Positions 56,739 to 64,000 of a stretch of DNA of 64,000 bases are shown here, one piece after another. Made by a program: the position numbers and the translations under genes. The DNA comes from Streptomyces sp. NBC_00539. GTDB taxonomy: Bacteria; Actinomycetota; Actinomycetes; Streptomycetales; Streptomycetaceae. The stretch lies in assembly GCF_036346105.1 (NCBI RefSeq), contig NZ_CP107811.1:6529501-6593500 (forward strand). Reading direction: 5' to 3'. How positions within the stretch are numbered: the first letter of the stretch is position 1; each line of letters begins with the position of its first letter. Under the pieces are notes generated by a model that was not told where the DNA came from, did not search any database, and saw only the letters and a list, made by a program, of their open reading frames with translations.

Positions 56739-56861
56739 TCAGCCCTGGTTGCGGTGCCGGCCGCGGCGGTGGGGCTCGCCGGTCGCCAGCAGGACGAGAG
56801 CCAGTGCGATGGGGAAGAGGAACAGCAGGGTGACTGTCATGACATACGCATGCCCCCGCAT
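56739..56861 (-). CDS. possible 40-aa single-span membrane peptide
   Basis: M-R-G-H-A-Y-V-M-T-V-T-L-L-F-L-F-P-I-A-L-A-L-V-L-L-A-T-G followed by a basic H-R-R-G-R-H-R-N-Q-G tail: one hydrophobic helix with a positive C-terminus. No good ribosome binding site is seen, so coding is uncertain. It is the only plausible frame in 56593-57055 (463 bases), which otherwise holds the promoter of the SH3-like gene. Confidence 0.35.
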   Translation of the reverse strand: MRGHAYVMTVTLLFLFPIALALVLLATGEPHRRGRHRNQG

Positions 56862-57055
56862 GTAGCGGTCACGCCCATCGGCGAGCTCGCGCCGGTTGCA
56901 TCCGGCGAAGGCCGTCCGCGCCCCTCTCCCCGTCAGTGGCCGCGGCTTCCAGGCAGCAGGCGCGCCGAGGCTCAATTTGCCTCGACGTGCCAGGTGTTGA
57001 TGATCTAGTGCTGTCCCCACGCACGCTGTCCCATGCACAAAGACCGAGGAGCACC

Positions 57056-57385
57056 ATGCGCGCCAGCGCCATACGCCGCGTTTCCACTCTCGCCGCCGGG
57101 GTCGCACTGACCCTCTCGGCGGCCGTCTCCGTCGCCACCCCCGCCACGGCGTCCACCGTGACGTGCCAGGCCGCGGGCGGAGACCTCTACGTCACGGCAA
57201 CGTCCGCTCCCGTACGTACGGCCTACTACGAGACCGGGCGGGTAGTCGACACCGTCCACCGGGCTGACCGGCTCCACTTCACCCAGTCGTGCAAGAACTC
57301 CAAGGGCAACCTGTGGTACTGGGTCGACAAGACCTACGGAGTGAAGGACGGCTGGATCTACTCGGGCAACGTGGCCCGGATCTGA
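57056..57385 (+). CDS. secreted bacterial SH3-like protein
   Basis: 109 aa. Signal peptide residues 1-32 (A-T-P-A-T-A-S). The mature part is a single SH3-like module: V-T-A-T-S-A-P-V-R-T-A-Y-Y-E-T-G-R-V-V-D-T-V-H, then Y-W-V-D-K-T-Y-G-V-K-D-G-W-I-Y-S-G-N-V. Two Cys (about 36 and 78) may form a disulfide. GAGGAGCACC precedes the ATG at 57056. Such modules bind wall peptides or glycans; no catalytic domain is attached. Confidence 0.82.
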   Translation: MRASAIRRVSTLAAGVALTLSAAVSVATPATASTVTCQAAGGDLYVTATSAPVRTAYYETGRVVDTVHRADRLHFTQSCKNSKGNLWYWVDKTYGVKDGWIYSGNVARI

Positions 57386-57397
57386 CCCCGGCTTGAG

Positions 57398-57428
57398 GAG
57401 CCGCCGTCCGCGACTGCGACGGCGGCTC
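57398..57428 (+). terminator. hairpin terminator after the SH3-like gene
   Basis: Perfect 11-bp stem GAGCCGCCGTC / GACGGCGGCTC, 9-base loop, 13 bases after the stop. Confidence 0.72.
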
Positions 57429-57507
57429 CCCGCCCCGACGCGGCATCGCCGCCGTGCTCCACCGCTACGCACGCGAGCGGCGCCGCCGCCCGAGGTCATG
57501 AACCGAC

Positions 57508-57548
57508 GCCGAGGCCGTCGCACCCGCGAGGGGCGCGACGGCCTCGGC
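57508..57548 (-). terminator. hairpin terminator of the betaine operon
   Basis: 14-bp stem GCCGAGGCCGTCGC / GCGACGGCCTCGGC with a 13-base loop, about 40 bases beyond the stop of the binding-protein gene on the minus strand. Confidence 0.72.
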
Positions 57549-57588
57549 TCGCACACGGGCGGCACGCGTCAGCCGGGCGGGCGGCGAG

Positions 57589-58581
57589 TCAGCGCGTCCA
57601 CGGCTTCCACACCGGCTCGTGGCGCTCCACCCACTTGCGGGCGGCCTGTTCCGGCGTCAGCTTGTCCTCGGCGATCATCAACGCCACCTCGTTCTGGTCC
57701 GCGACGGTCCAGTGGAACTTCTTCAGGAACGAGGCCGCCTTCCCACCGTGCTCCGCGAACCGCGTGTTCAGGTACTTCTGCAGCGGTGTCCGCGGGTAGG
57801 CGCAGTCCACCTTCTCGGGATCGGCGTCGCAGCCCTCCCGGTACTCGGGCAGCTTCACCTCCGTCATGGGAACCCGCTCGAACAGCCACTGCGGCTCGTA
57901 CCAGTAGGTCAGGAACGGCTTGTGCTCCTTGGCGAACTGCCTGATCTGGGTGATCTGCGCGGCCTCCGACCCGGCGAAGACGACCTCGAAGTCGAGGCCG
58001 AGGTTCTTCACCAGCGCCTTGTCGTTCGTGACGTACGAGGGCGAGCCGTCCATTAGCTGGCCCTTGCCGCGGCTCTCGGCGGTCCGCAACTGGTCGGCGT
58101 ACTTGCCGAGGTTCTTCCAGTCGGTGACGTCCGGATGCTCCTGGGCGAAGTACGTGGGGACGAACCAGCCGATGTGGCCGGTCACGCCCAGGTCGCCGCC
58201 CGGCGTGATGGTCTTCTTGCCCTCGACGTACCGCTTCTCCTGCTCCGGGTGTCCCCAGTCCTCCAGGATCGCGTCGACCCTGCCCTGGCTGAGCGCGTCC
58301 CAGGCGGGTACCTCGTCCACCTGGACGGTGTCGACGCGGTAGCCGAGCTCGTGTTCGAGCAGATAGGCGGCGACAGCGGTGTTCGCCTGCGCGCCGACCC
58401 ACGACTGGACGGAGAGGGTCACGGTCTTCGCGCCCCGCGCGGCGGCGTAGGGGGAGGACTGGCGGGTCATGTCGGCCGCCCCGCAGGCGGTGAGCGCGAG
58501 GAGGGAGGACGTGGCCGCGAGCGCTGCGACCACGCGCCGGCCGCGGACCGGTCCTCGGTGGTGGTGGGGGAAGATCCGCAT
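57589..58581 (-). CDS. glycine betaine/choline ABC binding lipoprotein
   Basis: 330 aa. Lipoprotein signal with L-L-A-L-T-A-C (Cys33). OpuAC/ProX-type features: V-T-L-S-V-Q-S-W-V-G-A-Q-A-N-T near residue 53, L-E-D-W-G-H near 105, G-H-I-G-W-F-V-P-T-Y-F near 135, and F-L-T-Y-W-Y-E-P-Q-W-L-F near 222, giving the Trp/Tyr residues that cage quaternary ammonium groups. Only 1 base separates it from the permease stop. Last gene of the operon; terminator follows. Confidence 0.92.
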   Translation of the reverse strand: MRIFPHHHRGPVRGRRVVAALAATSSLLALTACGAADMTRQSSPYAAARGAKTVTLSVQSWVGAQANTAVAAYLLEHELGYRVDTVQVDEVPAWDALSQGRVDAILEDWGHPEQEKRYVEGKKTITPGGDLGVTGHIGWFVPTYFAQEHPDVTDWKNLGKYADQLRTAESRGKGQLMDGSPSYVTNDKALVKNLGLDFEVVFAGSEAAQITQIRQFAKEHKPFLTYWYEPQWLFERVPMTEVKLPEYREGCDADPEKVDCAYPRTPLQKYLNTRFAEHGGKAASFLKKFHWTVADQNEVALMIAEDKLTPEQAARKWVERHEPVWKPWTR

Positions 58582-58582
58582 G

Positions 58583-60652
58583 TCAGGCCTCCTTCGCGGG
58601 CTGGGTGACGCGGTCGAGCACCAGACCCAGGCAGACGATCGCGGCGCCGGCCACCAGGCCGGTGGCCAGGTCGCCCTGGGCCAGGCCGAGGACGACGTCA
58701 TAACCCAGCGCGCCACCGCCGACCAGGCCACCGATGATCACGACGGCGAGGACCAGCACCACCGCCTGGTTCACGGCGAGCAGCAAAGCGGGCCGCGCCA
58801 ACGGGAGTTGCACGTGACGCAGCTGCTGGGTGCCCGTTGCGCCGAGGGAGCGGGTCGATTCGAGGGCCGCCGGGTCCACCCCGCGCAGGCCTTCGGTGGT
58901 GATGCGCACCACGGCGGGAAGCGCGTACACGACCGCGGCTGCCGCGGCGGGCGCCCGCCCGACACCGAACAGCGCGACCACCGGGATCAGGTAGACGAAC
59001 TGGGGCATGGTCTGGCACACGTCGAGCACCGGGCGCAGCAGGCGCTGTGCCCGGGCACTGCGGGCGGCGCCGACGGCGACGGCGAAACCGAGTACGAGGG
59101 TCACCGCCACGGCGGCCAGCACCTGGGAGAGGGTGTCGAGGGACGGCTCCCACACGCCGAGGACCCCGATGGCGGCCAGCGCGAGGACGGCGGTCAACGC
59201 CGTGCGCCAGGTACCGACCAGCAGACCGAGGGCGCCGACCAGGGCCAGGAGCAGCCACCAGGGGGTGGCCTGCAGACCGGAGCGCAGCGGGTCGAGCACC
59301 CAGCCGGTGAAGCGGGCCGCCCAGTCGGCGGTGCCACCGACCACGGGCACTCCGGAGTAGAGGTGGTCGGTCATCCAGGCGACCGCGCGGTTCACGGGCT
59401 CCGCGATCGGCACGGTCCAGGACCCGGGCCACAGGGCGGAGCCCGCCATCCGGCCAGCGACGGCCACGGCGACCGCGGCGAGGAGGGTGAGCAGCCACCC
59501 GTACCAGCCCGCGAAAACGCGTCCCAGGGGATGCCGCTCCGACGGTGGGGCCGGGGCGGCGCCCAGGCGGTCGCCCGCCGCGTCGGCCGTCCGGTCGAGG
59601 ACCACGGCGAGGAGAACGATGGGGACGCCGGCGGCGAGCGCCGCACCGACATCGACCGAGGCGAGCGCCTGGTAGACCCGGTCGCCGAGGCCGCCGGCGC
59701 CGATCACGGAGGCGATGACGGCCATCGACAGCGCCATCATGACGGCCTGGTTGACTCCCAGCATCAGCTGTCGGCGGGCCAGGGGGATGCGCGCGGTGAG
59801 GAGGCGCTGGCGCCCCGTCGCGCCGAGCGAGGCCGCGGCCTCCAGCACCCCGGCGTCGGCCTCCCGCAGGCCGAGCGCGGTCAGCCGCGCCATCGGCGGG
59901 GCGGCGTACACCACGGTGGCCAGGACGGCGGCGGGCACGCCGATGCCGAAGACCAGCACCATCGGCAGCAGGTACGCGAAGGCGGGCAGCACCTGCATGG
60001 TGTCGAGTACGGGGCGCAGCGCGCGGTCGGCCCGGTCCGACATCCCGGCGGCGAGGCCGAGCAGGGCGCCGAACACGACCGAGGCCGCGACCGCGACGAC
60101 CATCAGGGCCAGCGTCTGCATGGTCGGCACCCACATGCCGAGCAGCCCGCACGCGGCGAACGCCGCGACGCAGGTCAGCGCCAGCCGGACGCCCGCGAGG
60201 CGCAGGGCCACCAGGCCGGCGAGGGCGGTGACGCCCGTCCAGCCGGCGGCGAGGAGCACGACGTACACCGCGCGGACCGACACCACCACGGCGTTGCTGA
60301 CGTGCCCGAAGAAGTACAGGAAGAGTGGATGGTGGTCCCGGTTGTCGATGATCCAGTCACCGGCCCGGCCGAGCGGCCCGGACAGGTCGACGGCCAGCGA
60401 ACCGGGCCAGCCGGCGGCTCCGGGCAGCAGGAAGGCGGCGGGCACGAGGACCAGGGCGACGACGGCGAGGGGCCAGACCCTGCGGTCGGCGCGGTGGCGG
60501 AGCAGCAGGGCCCGCAGCCGGGCGCGGGGCGAGGCGGGAGCGGGGGGCCTGCGGTCCGGCCGTCTGCTCCCGTCGGGTCCCGTGGGTCCGTCGGACGCGA
60601 GGGGCGGGCGCGAGGGGCCCTGCTCGCGCACGGATGTGGTGGTCGCGGTCAT
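58583..60652 (-). CDS. fused double permease of the betaine ABC transporter
   Basis: 689 aa. Two ProW-type permease units in one chain. Unit 1 (about 60-365) and unit 2 (about 400-680) each have the internal pattern W-x-x-x-x-x-T-L-(A/S), V-L-D-x-x-Q-x-x-P-x-F-(A/V)-Y-L-(L/I)-P, then P-x-x-x-R-(L/I)-T-x-x-G-L-R near the EAA loop (L-E-A-A-A-S-L-G-A-T-G and L-E-S-T-R-S-L-G-A-T-G). This replaces the usual homodimer. Start ATG 60652 with GGTGG upstream; GTG 60661 is possible. Between the ATPase gene (52-base gap) and the binding protein. Confidence 0.9.
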   Translation of the reverse strand: MTATTTSVREQGPSRPPLASDGPTGPDGSRRPDRRPPAPASPRARLRALLLRHRADRRVWPLAVVALVLVPAAFLLPGAAGWPGSLAVDLSGPLGRAGDWIIDNRDHHPLFLYFFGHVSNAVVVSVRAVYVVLLAAGWTGVTALAGLVALRLAGVRLALTCVAAFAACGLLGMWVPTMQTLALMVVAVAASVVFGALLGLAAGMSDRADRALRPVLDTMQVLPAFAYLLPMVLVFGIGVPAAVLATVVYAAPPMARLTALGLREADAGVLEAAASLGATGRQRLLTARIPLARRQLMLGVNQAVMMALSMAVIASVIGAGGLGDRVYQALASVDVGAALAAGVPIVLLAVVLDRTADAAGDRLGAAPAPPSERHPLGRVFAGWYGWLLTLLAAVAVAVAGRMAGSALWPGSWTVPIAEPVNRAVAWMTDHLYSGVPVVGGTADWAARFTGWVLDPLRSGLQATPWWLLLALVGALGLLVGTWRTALTAVLALAAIGVLGVWEPSLDTLSQVLAAVAVTLVLGFAVAVGAARSARAQRLLRPVLDVCQTMPQFVYLIPVVALFGVGRAPAAAAAVVYALPAVVRITTEGLRGVDPAALESTRSLGATGTQQLRHVQLPLARPALLLAVNQAVVLVLAVVIIGGLVGGGALGYDVVLGLAQGDLATGLVAGAAIVCLGLVLDRVTQPAKEA

Positions 60653-60704
60653 CCGCACCACCGCCCGTCACCGGGGGCGGGGGCAGCGCAACGGGCGCGG
60701 GGCG

Positions 60705-61792
<1,088 letters not shown>

Positions 61793-61796
<4 letters not shown>

Positions 61797-63361
61797 CGGG
61801 TCTCACCGCCCCGCAGCAGATCAGCGGCTTTCTCGCCCACCATGAGTACTCCGATCATCGGGTTGACGGCGGGCATCGTCGGGAAGACCGAGGCGTCCGC
61901 GATGCGCAGGCCGTCGAGGCCACGTACCTTCAAGTCAGGTTCCACAACGGCCTGTTCGTCGTCGGCGGCGCCCATCTTGCAGGTGCCGGCCGGGTGGTAG
62001 ACGGTGTGGGCCACGGAGCGGGCGTACGCGCTCAGGGCCTCGTCATCGGTGATCTCGGGACCCGGGCAGACTTCGCGCCGCAGCCAGCCCGCCAGCGGCT
62101 CGGTCGCGGCTATCTCGCGGGCCAGCTTGATCCCGTCCACCAGGGTGCGTGCGTCGTAGTCGTCCTCGTCTGTGAAGTAGCGGAAGTCCAGGGCCGGCTT
62201 GACCTCGGGGTCCGCACTCGTCAGGTAGAGACGTCCGCGGCTGCGCGGCTTGGGGATGTTGGGAGTCAACGACACCCCGTGCGCGGGGCGTTGGTAGCCG
62301 ATCCGCTCAGGGTTGTCGGTGAAGGGGATCTGGTAGAAGTGGAACATCAGGTCGGGACCGGGGGAGTCCGGGTCGCGCCGGACGAACAGACCCGCGTCGC
62401 TGTCCATCGCCGAGTTCTCGGGGATGGGCCCTTCGGTCTCCCAGACGATCACCGATTCGGGGTGGTCGAGCAGGTTCTCGCCGACTCCGGGCAGGTCGTG
62501 GACGACGGGTATGCCGAGCGCCTCCAGGTCACGGCGCGGACCGATGCCGGAGTGCAGCAGCAGCCGAGGGGTGTCGACCGCGCCCGCGCACACCAGCACC
62601 TCCCTGCGGGCCGTGATCAACGACCGGCTGCCGTCCTTGGCGCGGACGTGGACGCCGCGCGCCCGGGTGCCCTCCAGCTCCAGCCGGTACGCCCAGGTCT
62701 CCAGCAGCAGCCGCAGGTTCGGCCGGTCGTCCATGACGGGGTGCAGGTAGGCGACCGACGCCGACGAGCGCTTGTTGTCCTCGGGGTGGTAGGCCAGGTC
62801 GAAGAAGCCCACGCCCTCGTGGAACGGCTTCCGGTTGAAGCCCTCGACGCGCGGCACCGCCAGCGCGTCCTGGGCGGCGTCCACGAAGTCGCGGGCGATG
62901 GCGTTGCGGTCCGCCTCGCCGACCGGCACGATGTTGTTCAGGAGCCGGTCGAAGTACGGGTCCATCGCGGCCGCGTGCCACCCCTCGGCTCCGGCCTCCG
63001 CCCACTCGTCCCAGTCGGACGGCAGCGGCTTGAAGGCGATGAGGGTGTTGTGCGAGGAGCAGCCGCCCAGGACCCGGGCCCGGCTGTGCCTGATGTGCGA
63101 GTTGCCGCGCGGCTGCTCCGTGGTCGGGTAGTCGTAGTCGAGTTCCCCGCCGAGCAGCCCCATCCAGCGGCGCAGGGTCAGGACGTCGGGGCGGTCGACA
63201 TCGCTCGGACCGCCCTCGATGACGGCGACGGTGACGCTCGGGTCCTCGGTGAGCCGGGAGGCGATCACCGAACCGGCGGTACCGCCGCCGACCACGACGT
63301 AGTCGTACTCGTGTCCGTCTTCGTGCCCGTGGTGGTCATGAGGGTGCGTGGTGCTGGTCAT
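61793..63361 (-). CDS. betA: GMC oxidoreductase, choline dehydrogenase type
   Basis: 522 aa. FAD Rossmann motif [14 protein letters not shown] near residue 21, GMC signatures [12 protein letters not shown] near 95 and [16 protein letters not shown] near 260, and the C-terminal catalytic His region [15 protein letters not shown] near 458. A His/Asp-rich N-terminus (residues 6-17) is unusual. Placed between an aldehyde dehydrogenase and betaine transporter genes, so oxidation of choline to betaine aldehyde is the best inference; another alcohol is possible. Confidence 0.88.
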
Positions 63362-63377
63362 CTCTCTCCTGCCCCCG

Positions 63378-64000
63378 TCAGCCCGCGAACCAGCGCACGG
63401 GGCGCGGCGCGAGGTTCTGGTACACGTGCTTGGTCTCGCGGTACTCGGCCAGTCCCGACGGGCCGAGCTCGCGCCCGATCCCGGACTTCCCGAATCCGCC
63501 CCACTCCGCCTGCGGAAGGTAGGGGTGGAAGTCGTTGATCCACACGGTGCCGTGGCGCAGCCGCCCGGCCACCCGGCGGGCGCGGCCCTGGTCCGACGTC
63601 CAGACTCCGCCGGCGAGGCCGTACTCGGTGTCGTTGGCGAGCGCGACGGCCTCGTCCTCGGTGCGGAACGTCTCGACGGTCAGGACCGGCCCGAAGACCT
63701 CTTCGCGCACGACGCGCATGCGCCGGTTGCAGCGGTCGAGGACGGTCGGGCGGTAGAAGTACCCGGGCCCCTCGGGCCGTTCGCCTCCGGCGCGCAGGAC
63801 CGCCCCCTCGGCGAGCGCGGAGGCGACGTACGACCGGGTCCGCTCCAGCTGCGCCGCCGAGACGAGCGGGCCGCACTCGACCCCCGGGTCCGTGCCGCGA
63901 CCCAGGCGGATCTTCTCTGCCCGGCGCGCGAGTTCCGCGACGAACCGCTCGCGCAGCGACTCCTCGACGATCAGCCGGGAGCCGGCCGAGCACACCTGAC
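63378..64000 (-). CDS. betB: aldehyde dehydrogenase, betaine-aldehyde type (C-terminal part)
   Basis: The last 207 or so residues of an aldehyde dehydrogenase whose 5' part is outside the window. The catalytic Cys is at the very edge in Q-V-C-S-A-G-S-R-L. Downstream motifs are intact: E-E-V-F-G-P-V-L near residue 102 of the fragment, N-D-T-E-Y-G-L-A-G-G-V-W-T, G-T-V-W-I-N-D-F-H, G-G-F-G-K-S-G-I-G-R-E-L-G. It precedes the GMC gene by 16 bases in the same operon. Oxidises betaine aldehyde to glycine betaine with NAD(P)+, inferred from context. Confidence 0.9.
   Translation of the reverse strand, partial: QVCSAGSRLIVEESLRERFVAELARRAEKIRLGRGTDPGVECGPLVSAAQLERTRSYVASALAEGAVLRAGGERPEGPGYFYRPTVLDRCNRRMRVVREEVFGPVLTVETFRTEDEAVALANDTEYGLAGGVWTSDQGRARRVAGRLRHGTVWINDFHPYLPQAEWGGFGKSGIGRELGPSGLAEYRETKHVYQNLAPRPVRWFAG

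Overview
The window is high-GC (third codon positions almost always G or C), uses frequent GTG starts and purine-rich ribosome binding sites, and carries several gene types typical of Streptomyces: SpoIIE-type phosphatases, a class-E-like sortase substrate with ALF repeats, an Rrf2 NsrR/flavohemoglobin pair, MFS and ABC exporters, and rare TTA leucine codons. It is best read as a piece of a Streptomyces (or close relative) chromosome, probably toward an arm, where accessory, secreted and regulatory genes are dense. No rRNA, tRNA, CRISPR array, integrase or intact insertion sequence was seen.

Layout. 0-3.4 kb: start of an outward-facing gene, a small hypothetical gene, a sortase-type ALF-repeat protein, a DHFR-fold (RibD-C) protein and a secreted HAD phosphatase. 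3.4-8.2 kb: a minus-strand operon of ATP-grasp ligase, pyruvate-phosphate-dikinase-like enzyme and MFS transporter, with a TTA codon in the dikinase-like gene. 8.5-14.8 kb: an APC permease, an MBL-fold hydrolase divergent from a CGNR regulator, a TetR/DUF4345 divergent pair around a very long palindrome, a MarR gene behind a SoxR-box-like promoter, and a membrane SpoIIE phosphatase. 15-22 kb: three consecutive Gly-rich secreted proteins, a Ser/Thr kinase, a stand-alone LuxR-type HTH protein, a five-domain PAS/GAF/SpoIIE/ATPase sensor and a His-rich secreted protein that shares its leader and signal peptide with the first Gly-rich protein. 22.7-30.2 kb: a DUF6777 protein with a 60-bp tandem repeat, small hypothetical genes, a decayed SpoIIE fragment, a Tat-exported flavin amine oxidase and an MT0933-like antitoxin. 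30.3-38.3 kb: ArsR/MFS divergent pair, APC permease, S53 peptidase, VOC protein, TspO and a small membrane protein.

38.3-43.8 kb: nsrR-hmp (nitric oxide sensing and detoxification) and a padR-ABC ATPase-FtsX-type permease operon joined by 4-bp overlaps. 43.9-50.8 kb: alpha-glucoside uptake and cleavage, with one non-lipoprotein solute-binding protein followed by an operon of GH13 glucosidase, lipoprotein binding protein and two permeases, the first carrying an extracytoplasmic Ig-like insertion. No ATPase is encoded there, so a shared MsiK-type ATPase elsewhere is inferred. 50.8-57.4 kb: SNase-like protein, a tandemly duplicated RlpA-like barrel protein, a frameshifted remnant, TetR/SRPBCC and MarR/old-yellow-enzyme divergent pairs, and a secreted SH3-like protein. 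57.6-64 kb: a minus-strand choline/glycine-betaine operon (aldehyde dehydrogenase, choline-dehydrogenase-type GMC oxidoreductase, ABC ATPase, fused double permease, binding lipoprotein); its first gene is cut by the window edge.

The most unusual items are the TTA-containing ATP-grasp/dikinase/MFS cassette, the shared promoter-leader-signal-peptide module attached to two unrelated low-complexity passengers, the sugar permease with an Ig-like insertion, the near-identical 13-bp operator pair at the glucosidase promoter, and the recent in-frame duplication in the RlpA-like gene. Positions of short sites were read by eye and could be off by one or two bases.
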